Below, piece after piece: positions 1 through 12,159 of a stretch of 64,000 nt of DNA. A program made the position numbers and the translations under genes. The DNA is taken from NCBI GenBank assembly GCA_036346375.1, contig CM070515.1:4858423-4922422 (forward strand). The letters run 5' to 3'. The notes under the pieces are model-generated. The model was not told the DNA's origin. It saw only the letters and a list, made by a program, of their open reading frames with translations, and ran no database searches. Numbering within the stretch: the first letter of the stretch is position 1; each line of letters begins with the position of its first letter. The stretch comes from Guadua angustifolia (lineage: Eukaryota; Streptophyta; Magnoliopsida; Poales; Poaceae).

Positions 1-862
1 TAAATGCAAGACTAATTACTTTTATATTTTTACTCAAGGGCATTTAAGAATGCATACAATGGCAGAACCTGTTTTTTGGGAATATTATTAATGCTGAAAG
101 TTGCTAATTTTATAGACAACTCCAACTGAGCTTATGCAAATAAGAAAATGACCACATGAAACCTAACTTTTTAGTTGATGAACCTCTATGAACTAAAACA
201 GGAGTGACCGTTTTATGAGTCAGTATTTGGTATTCGGTAACAGGGTTCAAAATCCCAGACGGGAACCACCAGATCCAACCAGACATTGGTACTGCAAACC
301 ATGACCAAAGTTAAATACAGGTAAAAGCTAAGTTTAATACAAGTGGAAGTTGTTCATTAATCCTCTTCTGTACCTCTTCTTGTTACTCGTATTCCCTATC
401 TGATATCCTGTAATGACCAGAATTCAGACCAAAAAGGATGAAAGCAATGCACCACGAACCTCATGGCTGCAACTAGCCAAACCTTCCTGGAACTGGCTGT
501 GTTAAGACATTGCAATAGTTCTAGGTCACAAACTACAATGCAGGGGAAAGTGGTGTATTCATTAAAAACGGTCCAAAAGATACAGACCATTCTTGTTGCA
601 GGAAAAATCATAGTTAAACCATGGTTACACGCTTACATATACCACAGGCCATGATTTTCTCCTTACTTAGTACTTCATTTTTCTTAAAAAAAGAGAATGA
701 AATAGTAATTTCTCAAGTACGTAACTAGCGACTTATGCTGTACCAAAACAAAACAGTAAATTACGCACAGTATGGAGACATATATTTGTGCAAATATAAA
801 AAAAAATAGCTTGTGAGAGGAAACATGAATCAGAATTAGTTGAATTGCAGAAAAACAATTAC

Positions 863-3800
863 CACTAGGATCATTCATAGCTCTGGACTCTGCACAGCAA
901 ATCATGAGCACTTGCTCTCTTAAGGATAATCTTAAAATGGCAGGGTATTCATGATCATTTAAACTGCTGTAAAATGGTCCGGTTACCAAGCGATAAATTT
1001 GACCATCACAGGTTCGGCCTGTCCTGCCTTTCCGCTGCTCAGCCTAGAAAAAGAATAGTTGCATGCTTTAGGGCTAAAAGTAAATTTAAAAAGAAAAACA
1101 TCAGTATTTTTGTGAGGTTAACCTGAGACTTGGAAACCCATAAAAGCCCAGCTGAGTCTGTTTTCCTGATTGGGTCCCAATAGACTTGCAATGATCTACA
1201 GGAATCAATAGCATAAGCAACTCCCGGAATAGTAACAGATGATTCAGCGATATTTGTCGCCAGTATAACCTGAAATAAAGTATGCAAACAACTCAGGAAA
1301 AGGATAGTTCAATTGATAAGAGGAAAATGTTTCAATTATGTAAACACTGAATGCAACCAAGCTAAATTTGGCATGTACTGTGCCTGATATATCCTTTAAA
1401 ATTGCAATTTTCAAGGTTACCGGGAAACCTAGTAGGGTAGAAGTGGGATTTGTTCCCTAATCCCTATAGCGGAAAAGTCCAATGGTGGAAAGAAAAAAAA
1501 TCAAAATTTGTTTGTTTCTGATGGTGGGAAGCCCGAATCTGTTCCCATTGGTGGAGAGAAGTTGCACTTGGTGGCCAGGTTACACTGGCTTAGCCAGGGG
1601 TGTGAAAAAAAAATACCCTAGGTCGAAAAAAAAACTTAATGGGCTAGTGCATAACTTAGCATATACAGTGAACCTCTACAGATAATCAGGGGCGTTATTT
1701 AATGGAGATAAGTAAGATAGGGAAAGAGGGCCATTTCTACTGAAATTACAGCACCCATGTACTTGCAATTAGCAGAAAAAAATAGTGATATATAGGAAAA
1801 CAGTAATTCAATAAATACTCCATCCGTATAATATTTGCATTTTATCATTATGTTTCACTAATGGCACCAGATAGCATGAATAGGAGCAAGACTTAACAGG
1901 TAAGAAAGGTTTAATTGAACTACTAAGTTGAATTGCAATACAGTAATGTGTACCTTTCGGCAAGACTTTGAGACCTTCATAGTTTGAAGTGCTTCATCAG
2001 TGTCAATGCTGCGATGGAGAATATGTACCTTGAAAGTTGAACTTACAGACCGCAGACGGATCCACTGCTGCTCCAACGCGTAGTATGTAGGAAGAAAAAC
2101 CAAAATACTCTTCTCAATGTCTGGTTCACTTTGGTGTATATGCAACAATAACTTGTGGATAAGTTCGTACACATCATGTTTAAGACCAGCATCAGCAGCA
2201 GCATCAGGTCCAGAGCAATACTTTGTTGAAAGTGACTCAGAATTCATCTTGAGAATATCAACAATCTGAGCAGCAATCCATAGCATCAGGTAATAATCAA
2301 TAGTAAGGGAACAAACTAGAAGTGGTGGATGTAATGTATTCATTGTGTAAAAATAGGCAAACCACAAACAGGGATGAGGAAAGGAAACTAATTTATAACA
2401 ATAACGATAATGAAGTTGACCGAATTAAAGAAACTAACAATGATAACATAAATACAAAATGAATAGATAATTTTAACTAGTTATGTTTCAACAATACAAT
2501 ATGTGAAAATGACTATATTATGATGGTGCAATAATACAATGGTAAAATCCTTTGTAAAAATATGACAAGAGCAAATACAGAAACAAACTGCAGGCAGCAG
2601 AATGTTTGGTAATCAGACATTGAAGGACTAGAAGGTACAACATGCAACTTGAAGAAATTCAGCAAACTTTCATTGAAATTTCAAGATATATGAGGAACAC
2701 CAAACATTGAGTTCAAATAAAGTCAGATGTAATATTTACCTGCTCAAGGTATATGACTTTTCTCTGAAAAATGCTAGTACGTGGACTACTTGGAATGGCA
2801 ATCACTTCAACCCTTTCACCCCTTCCAACATCTCTAAAGTATTCCTTATATCTTGTAATATCGGCGGTGGCAGACATCAAAACTAACCTGTCAAGAGTGA
2901 CATGATATATGTCTTAGCAACAAAGGAATGAGGTAAGACAATTATTTTGTAAGGTTGATGGAAACTATCACTACTTACGAATAAGATTCCATAGAATGCA
3001 CTAATGCATATTACCACAGTACTTACCTTAAGTCATGCTTTTTCATCATAAACTGCTTGACACAAGCAAGGACAAGATCAGATTCCACGGACCTTTCATG
3101 TACTTCATCAAGAATAATAACCTTATACTTCAATGCAGCAATGCCCTTATCACGCATTTGCTCCAATACAACACCAGCTGTTTTGAAAATAATTTTTGAC
3201 CTGATTCATACATTAAAGAAGTTTGAATGTCCATGACATAACACAAAGGATTTATCATAATTGATAAGTGGGTAAATACGGATCACGAGATTCAGGCGGA
3301 TAAGATACTTGAGATACGGTAGAAGGCTATATATTGGAAATTTGGAGCCAAGAGGGCTAGAACTAGACACTACACTGACACAATGAAGATCAACTTCGTG
3401 TTAATCTCTAGATAATTGAACTGCAGGCGACCAATCCAGCTCATCTCATACCTCACCGGTATAATGAAGAACTGAATTCATATATATTTGTAGGCAAGGA
3501 TGACATTTCCAAACTGGCAGGTGCTAAAACCTCAGAAGCAATATTATTTATTTGTATATTTGAACATATAAATTGTTCATTTATAAATAATTGCCATTAA
3601 GGTGGAAATTCACCGACCTCCAAAATACATTTGGATAAAATTCCATAACTAGAACTGAACTAATGAACTACACTCTGATCTCAGACTCATGACTAATTTG
3701 AAAAGTGCATGCCTTAAATCACATATTTAAGTGGAATATACCAAAATTGAAAAACTAAAGGTACAGGTGCATAGCATGATTTTCTCTTGTTAAAATTTCA

Positions 3801-6800
3801 ATCTACCCTGATCCAATCTATACTGCAATTCAGTTGTTGGTAATAGAGAACTGATTTCTTGAAGGCTCCTAAACATTCTGTCCATGGAATGGTTCTTTTT
3901 ACACTTTGTCCATCAAAGGAGTTGGTTAATAGGTTTAATCTATAATTGAGGAAATAGCAAAGCAGGGCCAGCTTTGTATTGGCGAAAACTCCAGCTACTA
4001 TTTGAGCTGGGCCAAACTGGAACAGCAAGTTGACACGGAAATGCTCAGAATAGGCTAGATAAAAAAAAATGAAAAAACCACTTTTTGTTGGCCAATCCTT
4101 CAGGCCAAATTTGCTTATGCTTAGTTTGAGCTGCTTAACATGGACCAAGTAAGACTTAGACCGCTGTTGAGTCTTGTGTCTTGAGAATGTCACCAATCAC
4201 CTGTACTAATTTGCAACGGCCTGAAATACAAGAATGATAGGATGGGCATCCTAGCTAGGATTGTTTTGGGTTGACAATGATCAGGACCATAGGCGGTAGG
4301 ATTGTAGCCGGTAGATACAAGAATGTCATCCTAAAGATTGTAAGATCTGGAACGCTATTTCATACAATCTTTCCAGATTTAGATTGTACTAGTGGTATGG
4401 ATTGAAATGAGCCTGTATATTCACAACCCTAAGATATGGACCAGTTGACCGAGATCCTAGCAACTTTGCTGGAATGTTTTCTCTATGTAGTATCTAGCTA
4501 AGTTTACAGTGTTAGTTACTCCCTCTGCTTAGCTATATTTGTCCATGGCCTCGGAGCATCCGTTTCAATATATTTGTCCATTGAGGTAATCTAGAGTGCA
4601 GTTATTGCAATTTTCCACTCTCTACCCCTACTTAAATGCCTTGGAAGAGGTTAAGTGGCTGTGGTATGTAATTCAGTAGAGGTATGTATGGTCATTTCTC
4701 ATTAACTATTTCTAAGACTTAGTACTTCTTTGGTCTATGCGCATGGTGGGTTTTGGATGAACATTGCAAAACAGAGGGAGTATATGCTTCAAGAATTCTT
4801 AATTCACCCTTGAAACATCCTCAATGTGGCTGCCTATGCTACGAAATGTCTCCTATATAGTAATGTCCATTCAGATCAACAATAAAAGTAGAAGAAATAT
4901 TATAATGATATATCCGTCTGCCTAATATCAGCAAGTAAGGTGCCATTGGATCACAGTGAGAATTACCTTTTTGAATTGAGATTTGACACATTTGAGTGGC
5001 CTATATGATATCCAACCTCTTCTCCTACCTGACACTTGCGAGATTCAGCTATCATTTGAGCAATGGCTACTACTGCAAACCTCCTAGGCTGTGTGCATAG
5101 AATGGGTTCCATATTTTCCTCTACGAGGAATTGGGGAACCATAGAGCTCTTTCCTACAACGAAAAAACAGATTGAATCCATTATAAATTAGGCCGAAATT
5201 TACACCTTAGAAGGATAAAACATGCTGATAACAATGCTAAAGGTATGATTTCAAACAATGAAATTATAAATGTTAGACCGGATACATCAAGTAAACTGTT
5301 GGAGATAACTCAATATCTCTGACTACCATATCGTTTGGTTCTATCCAAATAGATTGTTAATCTAAGTCTTCCACAATTAGAACTCTTTGGCTATATAAAC
5401 CAACCTTGTGTACTTGAAATCTTGAAGCATCAAGTGGATTGTTTCCCGTGGTTTTTTCCCACAAGGGTTTTCACGATAAATCTTTGTCTCCATTACTTTG
5501 CCGTGCATCTATCTCTAACAAGTGGACAAGTGGTATCAGAGCCAATCTTCGGTCGGCAATCACACCGTCCTGCCTCTTCAGCCCTGCCTCCGCACACTTC
5601 AACTTCCGCACCGGTACTTAGCACCGGGCGGCGGGCGCCCTCCGACGACCACCTTCAGGCCTGCATCGGCTACCCACTGTCCTTCGTTTGGTTGCGCTTT
5701 GCCATGTCGGGACTACGGCCATCCGCTCCCGCATCAACCGTAGCTCCCGATCGCGCGGACGCCCACCCCATTGGCTCCCGCGGCCATTGCGCCGCTCTGC
5801 CGCCGTCCTCAGTGTTTGCACTCGTCGGCTTCCGCCTTGCTGACGCCTCCATCCGGCCCGCGCCTCAGTCTCCTACATTCAGCCCACGTCGCCTCGGCTT
5901 AGCACTGGCCCGCCGACCGCCAGCTCCATTGACTGGACCCAGCCCCGTGCTCCTTCGCACGACGCGCTGACCGACAGCACCTTCGCCCACTGACGTGCCT
6001 CACCCGTGACGCGAGAAGAACTCTCATGAAGAAGCCACAGCCCCCAGGAGAGGAACCGAGAGATACTCAGACAGCCCAATCGGACTTGAAAGAGATCCAA
6101 AAGTGTTTTTGATAATCTATCTCGGCTCCGGTTTCCTTGAATTCTAGTGCCTTCAACGCAACCTTCAGAGTTTTTCGGAAACTTTGTTATAGATTTTGAG
6201 TTGAATGGGAGGATTATTAGAGATAACTCAATATCTCTAACCACCATGTCTTTTAGTTCTATCTAAATAGATTGTTAATTCAAATTTTCTACAATTAAGA
6301 TTCTTTGGTTATATAAGCCAACCCCTCTCTTTGGTTATATAAGCCAATCCCCTATACTTGTAACTTTGAAGTATCATATTGAATTATTTTTCGTGGTTTT
6401 TTCTATAAGGGTTTTTTCCACGTTAAATCTTTATCTCCGTTATTTTGCTGGGCATCTATCCTAACATGAGCCCGAGTTAGTAGTTACCCTACAGCATTCC
6501 TCCATTCTATGCCAGCAGAGAATGCAACCCTAAAAGAAGCAAATACACGCAATGCCAAGGGGAAATGAAAAGATAAAAGGAGCTAGTCGTGGCACTAACT
6601 TCACAACAAGGCAATTGAAAATCCGAATCTCAAACCCTTTATAGCAAAATTCCACACCTGAAAGGTGTAATTTTAAAATGTAAATTCACACTAGCGTCAG
6701 AAGAAATCAAAATAATAAAAGAAAGACTCTGCGACAAATTCAGGAACAACCACTCTACCAAAACCCCTGCTTCCATCGTCAAACTATTTACATTTTTTCA

Positions 6801-7345
6801 GATCATCATCTAACTTTCAAAAACCAACAGTTTCCGTAAAACCCTAGTATAGAGAAACAAACCAGAGATGAAGGCTTGCCCGTACAGCTTCCAATGAAAT
6901 CGAAACTTGTTAAAACCCTTCCAGATTTCCCAATCCCGCAGAAACCTCACTCCAGAAACTCTAATGCCACCCACCATAGCCCAAGAAACCCAACGGCTTG
7001 AACAAAAACACACCAAATAGAAGCAAAGATTAAAAAAATCAGAAAACAAAGTCAACAAATGCTAAATTTCCACTGATAATGAAGGCTAAAACCTCTCCCC
7101 AAAACCCCAAATGCCACCAAGACAACATCACACGAACGAAGCAAAAAAGGATCGAATCACCCGAAGCAAGCGATCGAAGCAGAATCGAAGAGAGAGAAAG
7201 GAAGAGGGTTACCGCATCCGGTGTCCCCCACGATCAGCGTGACACGGTTCTCCTTCACCTTCTCGACGATCTTGTCGCGGAGCGCCTCCACGGCGAGCGG
7301 CGGCCTCCTCTGCGGTGCCTCCTCCTCCACCACCACCTCCGCCAT
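863..7345 (-). CDS. DExH-box RNA helicase (DExH8-like), 3' end outside window
   Basis: ATP-dependent RNA helicase of the DEAH/DExH class. Seven exons with GT/AG borders join in frame: 7213-7345, 4967-5153, 3027-3200, 2740-2887, 1954-2265, 1123-1269, 863-1043 (1282 nt, about 427 codons). Motifs in order: I GDTGCGKSS (residues 40-48), Ia QPRRFAVVA, II DEVH (138-141), III SATAD (170-174), IV FLPTYYALEQQW, V TNIAESSVTIPG (323-), VI QRKGRTGR (370-377). The DEVH box and QRKGRTGR in place of QRAGRAGR fit plant DExH8 (in rice annotated as a CCCH zinc-finger helicase, from memory). The start is the ATG at 7345 (MAEVVVEEE); the frame stays open upstream to 7570, so a longer N-terminus cannot be excluded. 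The last visible exon ends in a donor at 863, so the helicase-associated and zinc-finger parts lie beyond base 1. No stop or frameshift is seen, so the gene looks functional. Confidence 0.93.
4519..4780. mobile_element. Stowaway-like MITE in helicase intron
   Basis: Starts CTCCCTCTGCTTAGC and ends CAAAACAGAGGGAG, an imperfect terminal inverted repeat of Stowaway type (Tc1/mariner). TA dinucleotides flank it (4517-4518 and 4781-4782), as expected of the target-site duplication. It sits in the intron between helicase exons 2 and 3 and has no coding capacity. Confidence 0.75.
5297..5520 (+). repeat. 5' LTR of the TRIM-like element
   Basis: 224 bp, TGTTGGAGATAACTC to CTCTAACA, containing a TATA-like GGCTATATAAACC. 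It is directly followed by the tRNA-Met primer binding site at 5531-5543. Confidence 0.75.
6215..6466 (+). repeat. 3' LTR of the TRIM-like element
   Basis: 252 bp, TATTAGAGATAACTC to TCCTAACA. It is longer than the 5' LTR because a segment around TCTTTGGTTATATAAGCCAA is tandemly duplicated, which doubles its TATA-like box. Confidence 0.75.
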
Positions 7346-7694
7346 GGCCGGCCGACAGCGAGAGCTCCTCCTCCCGAAGTCCCGATACGGCGTTGGCGGC
7401 GAGCGAGGCCAATGCGGCGCTGCCTTCTCTTGCAAGCTTCCGCGAGAGGTGGGTTTCCCTTTTTGAAAAGGCGAAACACCGGAAGCATCGGCCCAATCCA
7501 TGGACCGGCACCTAGGAGAGAGAGCACGGGAGTGGTGTATGGCCCTACGGTGCACCAAGACCAGGTTCACGTATAGTTGTGTCTCAGGCTATCACCAAAT
7601 AATGCATAATAATAACCTTACTAATATGGCAAAAGTTCTAACGCCGTTCGCTCGGCTCAAAAAAAATTCGTGTTTAAGATTTTCTAAAAATCTG

Positions 7695-8290
7695 TAATTA
7701 CGTATAGATCCTTTCTGTGGTTTTTTACAACGAGGATCTTCTGATTCAGAAAAATTACGGATCATTCATGAAAGGACCCTAAATAGATACCGAAAAAAAA
7801 ACGTAATGACGTTTAGATGTTCCGGCTATTTTCTACGAAAAGGACATTTCGATTTAGCGTAAACACATGTCCTTTCAGCCGTTTCTCGCGTTTCCTTCAC
7901 GATTTTAAAAAAACCGATGAAAAAAACAAAATTGTTTCCGCGAAAAAACAACGCGTGGCCGGCCGGCTCGGCTCATTTTTCCTTTTCACGTGTAGGTCCC
8001 TTAAAAACGCATAATTACATATAGGTCCTTCCTGCGGTTTTTTACGAAGAGGATCTTCTGGTTCAGAAAAAACGTGAATTTTCTGTGAGAGGACCCTAAA
8101 TAAATACCCAAAAAAACATAGTGGCATTTGGATCATTCCGACTATTTTACACGAAAAGGACCATTCGATTTAGCGTAATCGCGGATGCGTTTGTATTCTT
8201 CCAACCATTTCGCGCATTTTCTCGATGATTTTAAAAAAACACCGATGAAAAAAAAATTATTTTCGCGAAAAAAAACAACGCACGTGACGT
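7695..8290. repeat. Two-copy tandem repeat, about 317-bp unit
   Basis: Two diverged head-to-tail copies (about 7695-8011 and 8012-8290). Markers recur at a constant offset: TAATTAC at 7695 and 8012, GAGGATCTTCTG, AGGACCCTAAAT, and GATTTAGCGTAA at 7851 and 8167. It is rich in homopolymers and short 'ggacc' phrases and has no coding potential. It resembles the blocks at 12160-12909 and 25456-26190 in style and may be one dispersed family. Confidence 0.7.
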
Positions 8291-8750
8291 GTCACGCTGC
8301 GAAAACTATCCTAGTTTCACAATTATTTGCACAGGTGGCGACGGGGCCAGTCAGTCGAAAGGAGTTGACTGTGGTCGTATTGTTTAGTCAAACATCTGAT
8401 GATAATTAAAATGACTGAAGTTACAAGCAGATTTTGCATTGGATCTGTCTTTTTTGCGGCCTTTTTTTCCTTCCTTTTTTTCAGATACCATTCTCCATGT
8501 ATTGTGCCAATTCTCCCAAACTAATGTCAAATTGATGGCTTTCCATATTTATTTCATTTTTTAAAATAAGGTGTCATATGTATTCTATACTGGAGTGACA
8601 AACCATAATATTCTAGCGAACTGCACTAATTTTTCTAAGTGTTTTCTCCTAGGACCTATTTGAAATGCTTGCATTTCAAAAAATAATCCTAAGTATTTCG
8701 TTAAAAAAATTCATTTCTTATAAGAACCAAGAAAAATTGTCGTGTTCTAA

Positions 8751-9116
8751 GAGCAACCCCAACCCACCCCCTAAACATCCCCCTATCCTAAATTATAAGG
8801 ATAATTAGAAAAATGTGAGCTCCAACTCAACCCTTATAAGAAATCCCTATTTTAGAGAGATCTCTTCTCACCCCTACATCTAGAGGCTTGCTCCTTCTCC
8901 CCTACTATTTTCTTCAACATTTTTTTATTCATTATTTCTATTTTTAGTAAATAATTCATGAGTGCAAAGTAATAATAATGTTTAGATAAATAATAGGGGT
9001 GAGTAATATGGAGTGTGGGTTAGAGACAAATTTGATATAGAGTGCCTCTAATTTTTACACCACCCCTAAATAAGTGATTTAGGGGGAAAATATAAAGGTT
9101 TGGGTTGGAGTTGCTC
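8751..9116. mobile_element. MITE with TAA target duplication (Tourist/PIF-Harbinger type)
   Basis: 366 bp. The left end GAGCAACCCCAACCCACC and the reverse complement of the right end GGTTTGGGTTGGAGTTGCTC form a terminal inverted repeat. TAA flanks both sides (8748-8750 and 9117-9119). The interior is AT-rich and non-coding. Superfamily is inferred from the 3-bp TAA duplication. Confidence 0.72.
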
Positions 9117-9514
9117 TAAATAGGCCTATATAAGGGTTGCGCAGGAAGTTTGTACGATCGGATCCTCTGTACTGCCAGATTCTGATCGCTTGGCCGCTAT
9201 TCAGATTTAATTAGTTGGAAAAACTCTGTTTTTGACACTTTTGTTGTTTCTATTTTCATTCGTTTAATTTGTATTATACCACTGAATTCCAAAAAAAAAT
9301 CTTTCGAAAATGCTATTCTAAGTTTCTAACAGTTCAGTACCGATTGGCCGAGTGAAAAAGACTCTTTCGCCCTTCCAAATATGTAGAATTTAAGCAAATG
9401 CCATGGCAAACATTACAAATGCAAGCATCCATGCTTTGCACATCCTGTGTACGAACTGTTGCGATGCACCACCATGAATAGAATGCGTAATTGTGTGGTG
9501 CATGTGCTTGGCAG

Positions 9515-9763
9515 GCCGCAGACCCGCATGACTGCTAGGACGCGCGCCATTGCCGACCTGCTGCTGAAGGTGGTGGCCGACAAGAGCCTGTGGCGGGATT
9601 GCCGGAGGAATGTGCTGCACAACATCGACCTTTACTCGTGGCAGGAGCATTGCCCGACGTACCTCACCGGGGTGCCCCGGTGCCGGACAACGAACCCGCG
9701 CTGGCTGACAGACACGCCGGCGGACGGGAACGCCGAGGACGAGGAGGTGCTGGGAGATTCGCT
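9515..9763 (+). pseudogene. Sucrose-phosphate synthase exon fragment
   Basis: The translated segment (LLLKVVADKSLWRDCRRN, YSWQEHCPTYLT, NPRWLTDTPAD) matches the stretch of plant sucrose-phosphate synthase that closes the glycosyltransferase domain, as recalled from the family. A splice-acceptor-like CTTGGCAG precedes it; the first codons (A-A-D-P-H-D) read in another frame and meet a TAG, so there is a frameshift near 9540. The reading ends at 9763, immediately before a CACTA terminus at 9767, as if the exon had been cut by that insertion. No other SPS exons were found. It is a captured or stranded fragment, not a working gene. Confidence 0.8.
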
Positions 9764-9766
9764 AAT

Positions 9767-10350
9767 CACTACAAGAATTGACACCTTTTTTTTTTTGTCG
9801 GTTTCATTTTTTTTCCGTCGGCCACAAATAGGCCGACCTAAAAAAAAACAGGTAAATTTATCGGTCCGGATGAACCGACGAAATTAGATGTATTTTCGTC
9901 GGTATCCGCGACAAGGCCGATAAAAATATGGAGTCATCACGCCAAGGGTTTTCAAAAATTTGTGTGCACCATTTTCGTTGGTCCAGACCGACGAAAAAAG
10001 AACACGTGGCAGTCCGCAGAGATTTTCGTTGATCAGAGCCGACGAAAATAGGACACGTGGCGGGATTAGCTATTTTCGTCGGCCTAGACCGATGAAAATA
10101 AGTCACGTGGCGAGGCCAGATATTTGCCAAAAATATGCCGATGAAAATAACGCCGCCACGTCAGCAGACGAGGCCAGGCTGACTAACGGCTAGTATTTTC
10201 GTCAGCTGTCTCGACCGACGAAAATACGAATATTTTTGTCAGATTACTTTCGCGACGAAAATCACTATTTTCGTTGGTTTACCGACGAAAACCACTATTT
10301 TTATCAGTTTTGCCCTTATTTTCGTTGGTTTCTAGCTGATGAAAATAATG
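9767..10350. mobile_element. One end of a CACTA transposon
   Basis: Begins CACTACAAGAATTG, a typical CACTA terminus, followed by about 550 bp of short subterminal repeats in both orientations built on CCGACGAAAATA and TATTTTCGTCGG. Such repeats are where CACTA transposase binds (family knowledge). No matching terminus was found by eye to the right, so the element is either truncated or its far end is rearranged. The 10370-10680 stretch beyond it is GC-rich and unrecognised. Confidence 0.7.
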
Positions 10351-10839
10351 TCGATTTCTACATTGAACGAACGTCCATGTCACTATAGTAGGGTGCTCCA
10401 ATCACGTCGCCACTGTAGATGAGCACGCCGCACCGTCAGCACAGTCGCGCCACCGCTCCAGGTGAGCTTGCCGCACCGTCGCCGAGGGAGGGCTCGAGCT
10501 GTGCCACCGACTTGGGCAAGCTCCACCACCTCGCGAGATCTACCTCACCACCCCTGCCGCAGCCTTCTACTGTGCTGGATCGGGTGATGGCGAAAATTTT
10601 GGGATGGAAGGAAGACAAGAAAGGGAATGGGCAATTGTGGAATTTTCGATTAAAAAAAATGAAAGAAGTCTAGGATTCTAGCTGCATAGAACTAACTAGC
10701 CAGTGCTACGCGCTACGCCCGTCGTACGAAATTTCGTAGCATGCATTACGTGTCGTGCGAAATTTAGGAAATCCGGTCGCGATGCTGTTTCGTGCGAAAT
10801 TTTGTTCGATGGATATTTCTATAAAAAAATTTGGTAATC

Positions 10840-12155
10840 TCGGTTTTCTTTTTAAAAAACGGTCTGTCAAAAACCGTTGGCGAATCTTTAGATTGCTAGG
10901 AGCCGTTGGTGAATATGTTTTTTTTAAAAGAAAACGCAGAGGAATTTAAATGTATTCTTGGTTTTTCTTTTGCATAATTCCCGCATAATTTTGATTTTTT
11001 AATTTTTTTTAAAAATAGGTTGTTAGAAACTATCGGCGAATCTTTGGATTGTTAGAGCTGTCGGTGAATCGGTGTTATTTTAGATAAAAACGTAGAGGGA
11101 TCTAAATATTTTTTTTTGCGTAATTCCAGTTTATTGTGTTTCTTTTTTAAAAAATAAGTCGCTAGGACCCATCGGCGAATCTGTGGACTGTTATAAATGG
11201 TCCGCAAATCTACTGTTCCTATTTTTGGGAGAAAACAAACGTATTTTCGTTTTTTTGCGTAATTTCGATCTTCCTGCTTTCTTAAAAAAGGGCCGCTAGG
11301 ACCCGTCGGTGAATCTATGAACCGCTTTAAATCGTCGGTGAATCGGTGTTTTTTGTTTTTGGGTGAAAACTGCAGAGGGATATACATGTAATTTTGTTTG
11401 TATTTTTATTTTTTGTGTTCGGACCCCGTTGGCAAACATATGGGCTGCTATAGAACTTCGACGAATCTGCATTTTTATAGAAAACCGTGTTTAGCTAGAA
11501 TAACGCGCTACGCTGCGACGCACATGACGATATAACATGAAAAAATTGAGAAATTTGGTCATATTTTCGGTTTTCGTATTTTTTTAAAAAAAATGAGTCG
11601 ATAGGACCTGTCGGCGAATCCATAGGCTGTTATAAACCTTCGATGAATCTGTGTTTTTTTTAGAAAACCGTAGTTAGGACCCATCGGCGAATCTATGAAC
11701 TACTATAAATCTTCGACAAATTTGTGTTTTTTCTAGAAAACTGTAGCTGTTTTTTTACATATTTCGGCAAATTTGGTCGTATTTTCGGTTTTCATATTTG
11801 TTTTTTTAAAAATAGTTCGCTAGGACCCATCGGCGAATCTATGGGCTGCTATAAACCTTTGATGAATTTACGTTTTTTTTAGAAAACCGCGGTTACGACT
11901 CGTCGGCGAATCCATAAACTACTATAAACCTTCGACGAATTTGTGTTTTTTCTAGAAAACTATGGTTGTTTTTTTACGTATTTCGGTAAATTTGGTTGTT
12001 TTTTTGGTTTTCATATTTGTTTTAAAAAAATAGGTCGTTAGGACCCGTCGGCGAATCTATGTGATGCTATAAACCTTCAATAAATCTACGTTTTTTTTAG
12101 AAAACCGCGGTTAAGACCCGTCGGCGAATCCATGTGTTGCTATAAATTTGTGACG
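10840..12155. repeat. Degenerate tandem array with about 73-bp unit and 219-bp higher-order period
   Basis: The phrase (A)GGACCCRTCGGCGAATC followed by CTATAAACCTTCGACGAAT recurs. In the best-preserved part it lies at 11604, 11677, 11823, 11896, 12041 and 12114: spacings of 73, 146, 73, 145 and 73, giving a repeat of 218-219 bp. Between 10840 and 11600 the same phrases recur less regularly. No coding potential; long A and T runs separate the units. Confidence 0.75.
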
Positions 12156-12159
12156 AATC

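Larger units (their letters stand above)
5297..6466 (+). mobile_element. TRIM-like non-autonomous LTR retrotransposon in helicase intron 1
   Basis: About 1.17 kb. Two LTRs (5297-5520 and 6215-6466) share a start of the form TNTTNGAGATAACTC and the end CTAACA. A primer binding site TGGTATCAGAGCC (complementary to initiator tRNA-Met) lies 10 bases after the 5' LTR, and a purine stretch (GAATGGGAGGATTA) precedes the 3' LTR. There is no gag or pol; the roughly 690-bp interior is GC-rich and encodes nothing I recognise. The LTRs are clearly diverged, so the insertion is old. No clear target-site duplication was found. It lies inside helicase intron 1 (5154-7212), antisense to the gene. Confidence 0.78.

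Noticed and set aside
396..989. Open frames that might continue the helicase past exon 7
   Set aside because: Beyond the donor at 863 the sequence shows none of the helicase-associated domain residues expected after ESRAMNDP, so the next exon is presumably left of base 1.
3798..4196. 132-codon open frame on the minus strand
   Set aside because: It lies in the intron between helicase exons 2 and 3, has no domain or conserved motif, and the flanking exons join in frame without it.
7209..7576. Several overlapping open frames on both strands at the helicase 5' end
   Set aside because: They are shadows of GC-rich exon 1 (7213-7345) and its leader; only the frame with GDTGCGKSS continues into exon 2.
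10184..10350. CRISPR-like spaced repeats (CCGACGAAAATA every few tens of bases)
   Set aside because: Repeats are short, in both orientations and irregularly spaced; they are CACTA subterminal repeats in a plant genome.
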